From positions 2,170,001 through 2,234,000 of the forward strand of contig JANFNE010000003.1 in NCBI GenBank assembly GCA_024867545.1: a stretch of 64,000 bases of DNA, read 5' to 3'. Of this stretch, positions 21,628 to 33,045 are shown piece by piece (the stretch's first letter is position 1; each line of letters starts with the position of its first letter). The DNA comes from Phytopythium helicoides (taxonomy: Eukaryota; Oomycota; Peronosporomycetes; Pythiales; Pythiaceae). A program made the position numbers and the translations under genes. Below the pieces are notes generated by a model. That model saw only the letters and a list, made by a program, of their open reading frames with translations, did not search any database and had not been told where the DNA came from.

Positions 21628-21824
21628 GCGATTCTGATAGAAGTTCTGAACACCCCGTGAACCTGCGTGCGCATGTGCGCTGCGGCTGGTCTTTTGGTTT
21701 TTCTGCCTCATCGAGAACAAGTATAAAATTGTTGTATCATTACGCATGTACTTTCGAGTTTGTAGCGCAACGAATCGACCTCCTTTCGGTCTTCTCGTCA
21801 CCGAGGTGACATCAAAATGGCGAT

Positions 21825-22420
21825 TTAGTTCCACGAGTAGCCGGGCAGCGTCTCGCGTGGGCGGAAGTCGCAGGATCCCGGCGTGTACGAGCTTACATGC
21901 GTGGCAATCTGGGCGATCGTGCACGGGCCGCAAATGAAGGCGAGCAGCAAGTCTCCCCACACCTCTCCGGGGATGGAGAAGAGCCTGCGCACCGTGAGGC
22001 GCAACTTGGTCACGCCGATCGCGATCGCGATCGACAGGATGCAGATGATCAGCTGGAAGAGGAACCAGCCCGTGGCCCAGGCAAGGAAACCGGCAACGTA
22101 GACAATCACAAAGACGACGATGACGTTCATGAAGGGCACAAGGCCGAGGCGCGCGAGGATCTGCGCGAGCGAGACGCCGGGGCACAGGAAGGCCATGAGC
22201 GCTGCATGGAGTCGTTGTTAGTGACCTGGCTCAAGGCACTTGAAACGACAACATGCGTACCGTTGGGCACACACGAGTCAATGCAGCCGCAGAAGTCGGC
22301 GGCCCAGGCTCCCGTGGGCACGCCGTTGACATCCTTGGTGTCCGTCGGCACCTCAGCGTCCGGATTGGCCTTGGTGGTGTCCGACTTGGCGTAGCTCTCG
22401 TTGGGCTCGGCGAAAGTCAT
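21825..22420 (-). CDS. PLAC8-family cysteine-rich membrane protein
   Basis: Two exons, 22420-22261 and 22201-21825, with a 59-bp intron (22260-22202, GTACGC...ATGCAG); 178 residues. A polar N-terminus (MTFAEPNESYAKSDTTK) leads into GAWAADFCGCIDSCVPN, then a hydrophobic Cys-containing segment (LMAFLCPGVSLAQILARLG), two membrane-like stretches around residues 75-115, and a second Cys pair (LLLAFICGPCTIAQIATHV). This is the PLAC8/Cys-rich layout, found in plasma-membrane proteins linked to metal handling, cell size or, in other eukaryotes, calcium flux. It converges with the C2-domain gene, 197 bp away. The specific role is unknown. Confidence 0.8.
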
Positions 22421-22790
22421 GGCGACTGGAGTAATCTGCAGTGAGTGATACCAACTGAGACCTTGGTGCGTTTGGTCCGTCGGCGAGAACGGCAAGTGAT
22501 GATTGAGCAGCTCCGACACTTGTGGCTCTGCGAACACCGCAGTTGTGCGATGCCTCGACGCGCGGGTTGCATACAAAACCCGAGAGCTCCTGGCGTGCCG
22601 CAGCAACAGGTGGTTTTCGTGGCGAGTAGTCAGCATGGCAAGTCGGTTTGTCCTATTGAAAGAGACCGTTTATGAGAAATTTATATGTTTAGTTTACATA
22701 ATGCGTCACTTGTAGCAGATCAATCACAACTATCCCCACGTTTGCTTGTCAATCCCATCAGGTCGGTCCTCGGAATGGAGCTGACGCTGC

Positions 22791-24115
22791 ATGTCAACGC
22801 CTCGGAGGCTCTTGCCACGGCACAAACCACTTCTTCGTATAGTCGTGCAGATGCAAGCAGGCCACGGAGCGCTCGGTAGCCCTTCGCGACGACGCGACGC
22901 CAACCGTGCAAGGCGCGAGGAGAGACAGGAGCTGCTATATCTGAGGGCTCAAGTGTCGGTGCTCGAGCGTGAGTTGCAGCTAAGCAAAGGCGCCAAGCGA
23001 AAGCGTTTGCCTAGTGATGGCGAGAGCAAGCCGGCTACATCCCCAGGTGCACAAGTGTGGAAGGAGACGGCTGTAAGCCAATTGAAGCAGAGAGTGCGGT
23101 CCGAGGACGAGAACCGAAGGCTGCGAGCAATAGTGAAGAAGCAGCAGGAGACGATTTGGCACCTGCGATCGCAGATTCGAGGCCGATCGACATCCGAGGT
23201 CGGACTGCAAGCTATGTGGTACTTTACGAAGAGATGGTGGATCTAATGCGTTGCGCAGGCTGTGAAGCAGTTTGGAGGGTACTCGGTGGCCACCCGCTTG
23301 CCACCATTCAATCTCAAGAGTATGGCCGTGATCCAAGATCTGCTGAGAAGAGTTGACGCCATGTATGCATGTTCTGCTGTTGACAAGGACTCCATTCTTC
23401 ACAGTCATCATCTACGCGACCCTTGCAATCTGGCACTAGGTGGGGTGCCGACGATGGTCGACTGCGGACGAGCGAAGAGTCTCATGGCCAAACGATTACT
23501 CCCGTTCGGCGTGCATGCAACCAGCGACGCAGCCTGGGAGGAGTTTAATCGTGTCCTCCGACTTCATGCAACCTCCTCGTTTTCTCGCCGATCGACAGAG
23601 GTACCTAACTAATGTGACAGGTGAACCTTTCTGTCCGCAGCTCTCCACTAACGTTTGTGAATTTCCAGAGTGACAACGAGTCCGTGTCGACGGTGATTGA
23701 GTATCTTGGCATGGAACTTACTCATGAAGAATCCAGTGTCGAGTGTCGAGTAACTCAGGTCATGCGGAGATACGCAGGAGGAAATCGCCAAGTGATTATC
23801 TGGGAATCGGTTGTGGATCCTATTGCAATCAACGATTGCAGAGTGGAAGGTATCTCTTTCCACGAGACTGGTCGCGTTCTCATTCGACCGAGAGTCTGTG
23901 AAGATTCCAGTGCAGCTTTGTCGTCGATGTTTTCGGTGACAGAGATGAGCTATGCTGTCGAGACACCCAGCGTCTCGAACCTCGTCGGTGAGACGGACAT
24001 TTCGGGAATTGTGTTGCAATCGGTGGCCTCGTCTATCTCCGTCATGTACAACCTGATCGAGAACTTGCTGCTCCGCGGCAGTCGTATGCACGACAACGGA
24101 ATAGGCGGAGTGTAA
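22791..24115 (+). CDS. M96-like coiled-coil/START-like protein
   Basis: Three exons: 22791-23198, 23259-23600 and 23669-24115; introns 23199-23258 (GTCGGA...GCGCAG) and 23601-23668 (GTACCT...TTCCAG). The product is 398 residues from the ATG at 22791, or 378 from the ATG at 22851. A basic region (SPSRRRDANRARREERQE) and leucine-zipper (LLYLRAQVSVLERELQL) are followed by a second coil (ENRRLRAIVKKQQETIWHL). The C-terminal half (about 150-398) is START-like by family resemblance (QVIIWESVVDP, GRVLIRPRV). Same family as the gene at 6564-7910. A bZIP-like DNA contact is possible but the basic region is not canonical. Confidence 0.7.
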
Positions 24116-24556
24116 GAGAGGGGAAATGTGTGCTCAGTCGTTATCGGGATCTTGTATGTCATGCAGCTGGAAGTCGAAACATGTATTAGTATCGAATATA
24201 AAGCTCGAGCTCGGCGCTGTCCGAAGTCAGTGAGCATGAAAATGTGGTTTGGCAGTTATTTTGGCAAGATGCGTGTCGATGAGGGTTGCTCCCAAGAACA
24301 GCGCTTGGAAGAAGTGGGTTTGTGAGCAAGCAAGCATGCAGGTGCAAGCAGATTTGAAGGTCAAGCTACACACTTCTTCTGATTGGATCCGCAATCAAAC
24401 CAGCCAATTTCACGAACTATGAATGGAATCTGTTCCTCGTCTAAATGTGGTGGGTTGGTTGCATCTCATGGCGGATGTATTTCTGTGGGATCGCATGGTG
24501 AGGATGGGTCTGCTACAGCCTTGCTGGTCTTGGCAAGATCAGCGGGGACCCACTCC

Positions 24557-24573
24557 TCCCATTGCAGCATTTG
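24557..24573 (+). promoter_or_regulatory. Inr/FPR-like element
   Basis: TCCCATTGCAGCATTTG lies 54-70 bp before the ATG at 24627. It keeps the CATT core and the CATTT end of the oomycete initiator/flanking promoter element, with small differences in between. Confidence 0.35.
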
Positions 24574-24626
24574 CACTCCAGCACACAAGCTCGAACTAAT
24601 CCTTCTTCGCCCAAGTCCAAGCCACC

Positions 24627-24896
24627 ATGGGCCGCAAGAACAACAAGGGTAACAAGCAGACCCAGGCTCAGGCAGCACCCGCTCAGCAGCCCGCCAAGCA
24701 GGAGCAGAAGGCCGTACCAGAGAAGAAGGCGCAGCAAGCGACTCCCGCCGCCAAACCGCAGACTCAGGCTGCAGTCCCGCAGCAGAAACCCCAGTCCGCC
24801 AAGCAGTCCAAGCAGGAGCAGAAAGCGCAGCCGGCCAAGCAGCAGGAGCAGCCTAAGCCGCAGTCGGCCAAGGGGAAGAAGGGTGGGAAGAAGTAG
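24627..24896 (+). CDS. Small Lys/Gln/Ala/Pro-rich protein
   Basis: 89 residues, single exon, with good start context (GCCACCATGGGC). It begins MGRKNNKGNKQTQAQAAPAQ and ends KGKKGGKK. The composition is about three-quarters K, Q, A, P; it is highly basic, with no hydrophobic core, so probably disordered. An initiator-like element 55-70 bp upstream supports real transcription. I do not recognise the family. A nucleolar or RNA-associated role would fit the charge but is a guess. Confidence 0.55.
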   Translation: MGRKNNKGNKQTQAQAAPAQQPAKQEQKAVPEKKAQQATPAAKPQTQAAVPQQKPQSAKQSKQEQKAQPAKQQEQPKPQSAKGKKGGKK

Positions 24897-25008
24897 GCAA
24901 TCAGACAGGTCAAGGCACGTCAAGTCGACTGGATCAGTAGCAGCAAGTAATTAGATTATTACAGCGGCTGATCTACTTGTAGGCTCTAGATACCTAGCGA
25001 CAGCGCGC

Positions 25009-25344
25009 GTGGGAGAAGAGAATAAACGAAATGTACCAACAGTGCCATCACACCTCCGCCTACGAGGCGCCTTCACCCTCCATCTCGTTGTTCTCCTCCT
25101 ACTTTCGCTACGATCGCCTCGTGTCGCTTCAGCATCCGAGAGCCGAGCGCGCTTTGACTTGAGCTGGAGCTGGAGCTTGCGGCAGCTGAAAGAGTTGGAG
25201 AGAGCGCCCCGGCCGCGCTTCTTCCTGGTGGGAGTTCCAGCCTGCTCCTGAGCTCACCGCGCTGAGCCTCCGAGCCTTATGTTGAAGCGGACGTGAAGCC
25301 GTGCTCACGAATGATGAGAAGAAAGGACAGTTCATGGCTGAAAG
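25009..25344. other. Intergenic stretch, no gene supported
   Basis: An 80-codon plus-strand frame with a hydrophobic start lies here, but it has no cleavage-like site and no domain, so it is not called. The stretch leads into the simple repeats at 25345. Confidence 0.4.
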
Positions 25345-25500
25345 GATCTCAAAGGAATGAAAGAAAGATGCGTCGGTGTGAATGAAAGACCTGCTGCAGA
25401 TGGAAGTCCTTGAAAGAATGAAAGACGTACGTATGTGATGTGAATGAAAGACCTGTCGGTGATGGTTGATAGGAGTCATAGGGTGAATGAAAGATGCGAT
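25345..25500. repeat. Dispersed GAATGAAAGA repeats
   Basis: The motif GAATGAAAGA occurs five times in about 150 bp (near 25356, 25380, 25415, 25441 and 25485), several within the larger unit GTGAATGAAAGACCTG or GTGAATGAAAGATGCG. It borders the 97-bp minisatellite. Confidence 0.65.
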
Positions 25501-25674
25501 AGAGCTTTCCTTCTATTCCAGGTCGCCTCGCCTCATCCACGCGACCGCCAGACCTCGCTCGCCATTTCCAAATCCGCCGACTTCCACTCACATCTCGACG
25601 CCGCTGCCAGACCAGCCACAGCAGTCGACACACAACTGAGGCACTCCCGCCTACCTCGGGGCTTCTCAGCTCGC

Positions 25675-26213
25675 GTCGAAGACCAGCCGCATCCGGCGCT
25701 CGTCGGCTTTCGGGTCGGCTGAGCAATGGCGCGGCGCTCTCTTGCTTCCCACCCACACCGCTCCAGCTCGAGTCGAAGACCAGCCGCATCCGGCGCTCGT
25801 CGGCTTTCGGGTCGGCTGAGCAATGGCGCGGCGCTCTCTTGCTTCCCACCCACACCGCTCCAGCTCGAGTCGAAGACCAGCCGCATCCGGCGCTCGTCGG
25901 CTTTCGGGTCGGCTGAGCAATGGCGCGGCGCTCTCTTGCTTCCCACCCACACCGCTCCAGCTCGAGTCGAAGACCAGCCGCATCCGGCGCTCGTCGGCTT
26001 TCGGGTCGGCTGAGCAATGGCGCGGCGCTCTCTTGCTTCCCACCCACACCGCTCCAGCTCGAGTCGAAGACCAGCCGCATCCGGCGCTCGTCGGCTTTCG
26101 GGTCGGCTGAGCAATGGCGCGGCGCTCTCTTGCTTCCCACCCACACCGCTCCAGCTCGAGTCGAAGACCAGCCGCATCCGGCGCTCGTCGGCTTTCGGGT
26201 CGACTGAGCAATG
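25675..26213. repeat. 97-bp minisatellite, about 5.6 copies
   Basis: Unit starts fall at 25675, 25772, 25869, 25966, 26063 and 26160, exactly 97 bp apart. Units are almost identical; the last ends after about 54 bp with one change (GGGTCGACTG for GGGTCGGCTG). Because 97 is not a multiple of three, a frame without stops passes through all three reading frames in turn, giving long ORFs on both strands (for example 26230-25349). I treat these as by-products of the repeat, not genes. Confidence 0.92.
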
Positions 26214-27749
26214 GTGGTTAGTCTACACATTGACGTGGTTGTAGCTCTTTACTTTGAATATTGATCATGTCTCCTGCGTCGTGGCAGCTGAGCTCGTGTT
26301 GTTGGCTGTTATATGGTCATGTGGCTGCTCTACAAAGTTGAGTGAGAAAATTGGTGGTCTGCTATGGTGACACGCTTGGAATGTTACTTGTCCTGGAGTT
26401 TGCCAACCGAACATTGAAGAAACTTATGTCCTAGACAACAAACTAGCTGAGTGAGAGAAAAGCACCACGGTAACTTCGTTTGTACGCCGTGTGTGATGAT
26501 AAGTATCGACTGAAGGGATTGCCTGCCATCACATCGTCAATCGGGAATGTGAGGACTTCAACCACAGAAAGCTGCAATGTGTATTGCTACGCCTGTTATA
26601 CGTCAACGACGAATTGGTCTTTGCGACCAGGAACTGAGGCCACTTAGACGGTGAGATTGGCGATCGAGATGCCCTTGGCCTTAAGACTCGAGATGACATC
26701 ACGCACGTCGACAGCGACGTTCTGGCAGCCACCGCAGTGGTGCAGGGCAACGACGGTGTTGTCCGTGGCCGAGATGACAGGCAAACCCGACGATCCATCC
26801 TGCGTATCGGCGTTGTAACCGACTCGGTTGGCACCGCACTCGTGCGGGGCACCCAACGACAGGATCGTGGCGACGGCACCGCTGTCCACGACGCTGGCGA
26901 TGCGCTTGGCGTAGCCATTAGGGTGCTGCGGGATGTAGATCTGCTCACCGAGCTTCGGGCCGGACGCACGCAACTGCAGGTAGCCGTAGGTGGACGGAGC
27001 CGAGCTGGCAGCAGACGCCGGGAGCTTCAGAATGGCGTAGTCGTTCGTTGCGTCGTTGGTGATGAACGTGGTGGTCGTGGCAACAACGGTACCCGCGCAG
27101 CCAAGCTGGGTCTTGCACTCAACGGAGCACGACGAGCTCTCAGCCATGAACTCGATATCGATGACACGGGCTGCAGAGGCTGTTTTGATGCAGTGTTCGT
27201 TGGTGATGAGGTGACCCTCGCTGCCGATGAGCCAGCCCGTGCAGAGGCTCGAACCACCGATGAGGAGACGAGCAACGGCGCGGGACTTGGTGTACGCCTG
27301 AGGAAGGCTGCTGAAGAGCGAGCTGCCACTCTGGTAGCACTTGGCGGGCTTGGAGTTGTCCGAGCCACAGAGAGACTCGTCCTCCTTGGCGGGGAAGCCG
27401 CGGAAGTAGCCGCTGATGCTGAACGCCTTGTCCGTCGACGTGGTCGTGGACGCCGGGAAGTACTGCACGACGGCAGTGTCACCCGGGATGAAGGTCGACA
27501 CGAAGTCGCCGAGGCCCTCACGGCCCTGGCCCTGGTAGTAGTACACGACGCTGGCATCGGGCGAGCGCACAATCACGAGGTCACCCGTCGGCAGGTCGAA
27601 GCTCGAGAATTGCACGGCAATGTAGCTCGCATCGGCGTACGACAGGATCTCGTCGTGCTGCGTGCCGGCGGCGACCGTCACGTTGGCAGCCTCAAGCGCA
27701 CCGATCTGCAGGATGCCCTCGTCGTTGTAGTATGGGCTGTCGACAGCCT

Positions 27750-27754
27750 CCATG
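27750..27754. repeat. Target-site duplication, left copy
   Basis: CCATG flanks the element on this side and is repeated exactly at 33041-33045. Five bp is the usual size for Ty3/gypsy integration. Confidence 0.9.
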
Positions 27755-28081
27755 TGTCGCGAAGCCCGGGTTTACCAAAGCTGGCAAATTTATTAGTGAG
27801 GATAGGAAAGCAAACAGACTGCAGGATGCCATGGCTACCTAGCTACAGAGTGGCTCACACCCATGGCGCTCCTGAGAGAGCAACATCATATGCATTCACT
27901 CAAACTCGATGACGCCGGCCTCCCACTCCTTGCGTCCGAGCGTCATGCGAGCGTCACCTAGGGGCATGCTTAGCTCCAGATGATGCCAAGGTGCACGCTC
28001 ACGAAACACACCATCTCCTGAGGCGTACGTCATGGCTTGGCGTACGTCATGGCTTGGCTCGAATACCGCATCCCCGCAACA
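27755..28081 (-). repeat. 3' LTR of the chromovirus
   Basis: 327 bp, TGTCGCGAAG...CCCCGCAACA on the plus strand. It contains a 17-bp tandem duplication, GTACGTCATGGCTTGGC, near 28025-28058. It abuts the truncated protease frame, whose ATG lies 2 bp beyond the LTR edge. Confidence 0.93.
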
Positions 28082-28109
28082 TCGCCCACCGCAGAGCCAA
28101 GCCACGCAC

Positions 28110-31100
28110 CTACGCTGTTAGCGCAGTAGTCTGACGGGCATCTTTGGCCTTGGCCGCGTAGTTGGAGACCAGCTGTGGTATGGAAGTCGCCATCTCGGCG
28201 AGAGGCTCCCAAGAGTCTTCGATAGCCTCCAAACCTGCCCATGAGACCAATAGCTCCCATCGCTGTAGGCGTTCGTTGAAGCGATGGTCCTTCAGCTTCT
28301 TGACGTCGAGGACGAGTCCTTGCTCGGATACGAACTCCTGAATCTCTACTGTCTCATCAAGTGAGGAATCAGCATAGAATTTCAGACGGGTAGGATGAAC
28401 CTCATGGTCCGCACCAGTTAGTAAGTGGCGGATGATAAACGTGTGCGGGCGCGCCTCAATGACGCGAAAAGGGCCGACCCACTGTGCGAGCAGCTTGTTG
28501 TGTGCGAGCCTCTGATCTACTCGGGACCACAGCACGTAGTCTCCGACATCATAGTTCGCCACAAACCCCTTTTTCGCAGCACGCGCTTGTAAGCGACGAC
28601 GTTCCTTGATGTCGACCACTTCCTTGTGAATAGCGGCAAGTGATTGAGGTCCCACGTTGTTCACATCAACTCGTACCATTTGTCCTCGAGTGGTCTTTGC
28701 TTCAAACACACCTTGAAATGGCGAAGGTGGAGGCAAAGCGAGGAAAACCTCAATCGGAGCTCGACCGCCCAGTGACTCGACAATAGTGTGGTTCAAACTC
28801 GCTTGAACAACAGGAAGAAGGTACGGCCACTCTCGATAATCAAGATGATACTCGATGAGCAGAGCGCGCAATACCTGAAGAGTGTCCCTATTGAGTCGTT
28901 CAATAGTTCCGTTCAGCCAAGGCGTGTAGACTGGAGAAAACCGCAGCTCAATCTTCAACCTGGAGCAGAGAGCCGAAACAGTAGCATTCCTGAAATGAGT
29001 GCCTTGGTCGGAAAAGAGCATTTCAGGACAGCCGTATCGCTTATACCACTGGAGGAGGCCGTCAGCAGCAGATTCGGCGTCTGCGCTAGCACAGGGAAAC
29101 AGTTCACAATAGTGTGATAGGTCATCTTTCAAAGCAAGCACATACTTGGTCGAACCAAAACGAGCATCTCCCAAGAAAAGAAAATCCCAGTGAACGGCTT
29201 CGTTTCTGCGAGTGGCTTGGAAAGCTGGCCCTCACGGTCGCTGTACAGTGCGGGGTCCCTTTACGTGCTTGCATATCAAACACTGCCGAACCAAACGATC
29301 CACACGATTACGGAGGTCATCAACACAGAAATGACACTCGATTTCCGCAATTGTGGCTTCAGCAGACCTGTGGCCGCGAGACCCGCAGTGAGCAATGATG
29401 AATAGGCGAATCATCAGCTCTCGAGCTTCGCGTGGGATCCAGGCCTTGCCTTCCTTGCATAGTATGCCATCTCCATCAACCACATAACCGTCCGCCGCAT
29501 CCGGGTGCCCAACTAAACACGCTTGTTGGGCATTCCGGATATCTGCATGCCCCGGCCATACAAATTGACTGTCGTCAAGAGGGCGAAGCGGTGACAGAGG
29601 AGCATGACTGCGGGTCCGGACGGCTGCGATTGTCACTGTTGGTGCGTGCCACCTCGAGACGATGTCAGCCCAGATATTTGTTTCACCACCAATGTGCTCA
29701 ATTGAGTAACGAAGCCCGCAGAGACGCATTGCCCAACGCTGAAGCCGGTCCCTGACATGCACCTTGAGACTCAAGTGGGGTGCAAACACGTAGATCAAAT
29801 TCGAGTGGTCGCAGAACATCTTGAAACCATGTCGCCGAAGGAGAAGATACTCCAGGTCCGAGCATGCTTTCACAATCGGGAAGGCTTCTTTTTCAATTAT
29901 TGGCCAGTGTAGCATCGATCCCTTGAATATTCCACCCTTGCAGATGACAAGGCGATGAGACTGCTTCTCAACAGGAAGTGACGGCTCCCATTGCTCAACC
30001 TGTGTGACAACGATAGCCCACCCAAACTGCGAAGCATCTGTGAACAAACACAAGTCACTATCTTCCGTAGGGAAATGTAGCAATGCCGATTCCTGAATCG
30101 CAGACAGCATCGACTTGTAGTTCGCTTCTTCTTCCGCCATCCACTCAATCGCCTTATTTGCGGCATTGCGCACGGGCTTCCCAAACCTCTTGCGCTCTTC
30201 ATCAAGTTTCTTCAGCAGAGGAGCAACCATCCGCGCGTAGTCGACAATAGATTCATGCAGCCAATTCGCCGCAAAGATGAAGTACTGCAGGTCGCCGACT
30301 GTCGCAGGTAGAGGGAGTGAAGCAAGTGCGTCCACGCGCCGAGGGTCGTGGCGTACACCTTTTCCAGAGAGAACCTTACCGCACCACATCACCTCCACCA
30401 TATACAACGAACTTTTTGCTGGGCTGAGCTTGAGATTGTGTTCTTGAATCAAACCAAAGAATTGGCGCAGCGCAGCCAGAAATTCGTCAAGCGTCTTCGC
30501 ATAGACGATCACATCATCGATCCATACCAAGCAGTTTTTATAGAGCATGGGCTCCAGGACCGCCTGCATCTGGGTCTGGAAATGGATTGCTGAGTCCATC
30601 GCGCCCTGCGGAACGCGCAGTGGAGTAAATACCGCATCCTCAGTCATGAAAGACAGCATCTCCTGCGAAGCCTCGTCGAGCGGGAGCTGCCAGAAACCCT
30701 TCATCAGGTCGAACTTGGCGAAAGCGCACGCGCCACTTATATGTGCTGAGACGACACTCAGATTCGGCATGGTCCCAACCAGCGGCACAGTGAGATGATT
30801 GACTGCCCGGTAATCGATAGTAATGCGATACTCGTCTACAGTCCCTGGCTTCCGCACAGGGAGTGGAGGTGACGCCCATCGCGACTGGCTGTTCTTCCGG
30901 ATGAGGCCACAGGCCTCCAACTCTGCCGTGTACCGCCGCATAAACTCGCTCTTCAGAGGCGAATACTTGCGGGGCTTACATTTGAACGGCTCGGCGCCTT
31001 GACGGAGCGTTACCTTCATTGGCTCAACACGTGCAGGGGGATCAGCGCGTAACGCCCCACGCCACACATCCGGATGCTCCAGCACAGTAGCCTCCATTTC

Positions 31101-32630
31101 GGAAAGATATTGAAGAGGGAGCCCGGCCGCGATCGCAGAGTCGAGAAGGTGGCGTGCACCGGGGTCTTCATGCTGTCCAGCTCCACCGACATCGCTTTCA
31201 CGAGCGGAGACCCCGTCGCCGACCGGGAAATATTCCTTTTCGTTCAATAGCAGAGAGTGACCCGCCATTTGCTCCAATAGCCGATCGACGTCAATTCCAA
31301 GCGACTTTATCGTGTCGTTGCCCAGCAGAAATTCCTCTGACGCACTCTCAAGTAGTAGACACGACACCTCATGGAGCCGAACCATTCCAGCTGCTGTCAC
31401 GAGCTCCAAGTCCAGCACCATCTCTTCCGAACAGATCCGACTGGTTCCATCTGCCATAGACACCTGCACTGGTACTCTTAGGGCTGTTGGAGCCACCTGC
31501 GGGTCCAGCAGCTGTAAGGCAGCAGAAATAGACTTGGGCAGCATGCTGCGCTCAGCGCCAGTGTCGGCCACATAGGCCACCTCCACAAGGCCATTTATGC
31601 GCACTGTCTTGTCTCCACTCGACAGACGGACGGCCTTTGCCTGGACAGCATTTGTACGCGTCGTCCGGCCTTCACGGAACAGCTTGAGTGCAGCTTGTCG
31701 CTGTTCCTCAGAGGCTGTCGGGCAGTCCTTGAGCCAGTGCGGTCCCTTGCACACGAGACATCCGTCACGAGGCGGCTGGCCTTGTCTTGGCGCAGCAGCC
31801 TGACCCTTCGATGTGGCAGCGTCGCTACCAGCTGGGCGCCGCTCATTAGAGTTGGTGCTTGGGCCTGGACCTGCTCTACCTGGACCACGTGCTTGACGGT
31901 TACTTTGCCCACCTCCACGAGAGACAGCTGTGCGCTGTTCTTGCAACTGAATGTGATACCGCTGTTGTGCCTTCGCATGTTCTAGCACGAGAGCGTACAA
32001 AGCAACGTCATCTGTCTTGCAGTCACGCCTTTCAAGCGCAACCAGCCGCTGGATTTGCGTCTTGAGAACGGCAGGTTGTAGATTAGAGACCAGCAAAGAG
32101 CATCTTGTCTTCATGCGGTCACGGTAATTGGCGTCCGTGGTGTTGCCTCGCCCGATGATGGCCTCGAGGCCGTTCGCCTTGATGATGTCGTTGAAGTCCC
32201 CAAAGTACTTGAACACGCGGTTGTCACAGTCCTGGATGCTCATGTCCATAACCAGCAGCCGCTGGAACAGAGCCGTGAGATCCGGTACGAATCCATTCAT
32301 AAGAGTCGCACATCTCTGGCCGATGAGAGCTCGGAGATCTACATCAGTAATCCCGGCTTTGTCTCGCTTGAGGACATAGAGTGCCAGCATGTCCAATACA
32401 GATGGCTTGATTGAATCCTTGATCGTAGCCACCACGTGCTCATACGTCTCGCCAGTTACACTGCAGCGATGACGCATCTTCGACTCGTACTGCTCCCAGT
32501 CTCTCGTCCATACGATCAGGGTCTTCTGGTCCCAGTCCACTAGTCGAGGGGCTGCGATGAACTCGTACACCGGCTGCGGCACGGTCATATCAACGTCACC
32601 GTCCGCGTCCATGCCGAGGCGTGTTGTCAT
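28110..32630 (-). pseudogene. Gag-pol of the Ty3/gypsy element, one in-frame TGA
   Basis: One frame of 1,506 codons from the ATG at 32630, interrupted only by TGA at 29234-29232. Gag occupies roughly residues 1-285. A zinc knuckle (CLVCKGPHWLKDC, near 290-303), aspartic protease (VADTGAERSM, near 350), RT (FDLMKGFWQLPL, VPQGA, VWIDDVIVYAK near 705) and RNase H (LFTDASQFGWA, near 865) follow. The integrase zinc-binding motif (H..H..CLIC, around 1090-1130) precedes the stop; the catalytic core (LKDDLS, FSDQGTHF, NGTIERLNR) and a C-terminal chromodomain (LLVSWAGLEAIEDSWEPL) follow it. The frame does not shift across the stop, so it is a point nonsense change (perhaps CGA to TGA) or a readthrough codon. 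Confidence 0.92.
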
Positions 32631-32713
32631 CGCACTTAGTCGGAGACCACGGGTACCACCGTGCAGCCGTCCGGACAACAAACTTGCACTTCAGTCTGGC
32701 GCAAAGTATACTT

Positions 32714-33040
32714 TGTCGCGAAGCCCGGGTTTACCAAAGCTGGCAAATTTATTAGTGAGGATAGGAAAGCAAACAGACTGCAGGATGCCATGGCTACCTA
32801 GCTACAGAGTGGCTCACACCCATGGCGCTCCTGAGAGAGCAACATCATATGCATTCACTCAAACTCGATAACGCCGGCCTCCCACTCCTTGCGTCCGAGC
32901 GTCATGCGAGCGTCACCTAGGGGCATGCTTAGCTCCAGATGATGCCGAGGTGCACGCTCACGAAACACACCATCTCCTGAGGCGTACGTCATGGCTTGGC
33001 GTACGTCATGGCTTGGCTCGAATACCGCATCCCCGCAACA
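32714..33040 (-). repeat. 5' LTR of the chromovirus
   Basis: 327 bp, two mismatches to the 3' LTR. It should contain the element promoter and drives leftward. Its outer edge touches the signal-peptide fragment of protease copy B. Confidence 0.93.
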
Positions 33041-33045
33041 CCATG
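33041..33045. repeat. Target-site duplication, right copy
   Basis: CCATG, identical to 27750-27754, directly outside the 5' LTR. Confidence 0.9.

Larger units (their letters stand above)
27755..33040 (-). mobile_element. Full-length Ty3/gypsy chromovirus retrotransposon
   Basis: A 5,286-bp element with 327-bp LTRs that begin TG and end CA, flanked by CCATG. It is transcribed leftward: 5' LTR 33040-32714, gag-pol 32630-28110, 3' LTR 28081-27755. The LTRs differ at only two positions (G/A at 27911 versus 32870, A/G at 27989 versus 32947), so insertion is recent. Domain order is gag, zinc knuckle, protease, RT, RNase H, integrase, chromodomain, which places it among chromoviruses. The sequence next to the 5' LTR (AAGTATACTTTGCGCC on the minus strand) does not look like a standard tRNA primer site. 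A single TGA interrupts pol. Confidence 0.93.

Noticed and set aside
25349..26230. 293-codon minus-strand frame through the minisatellite
   Set aside because: Cycles through three frames of a 97-bp tandem repeat; no homologue recognised.
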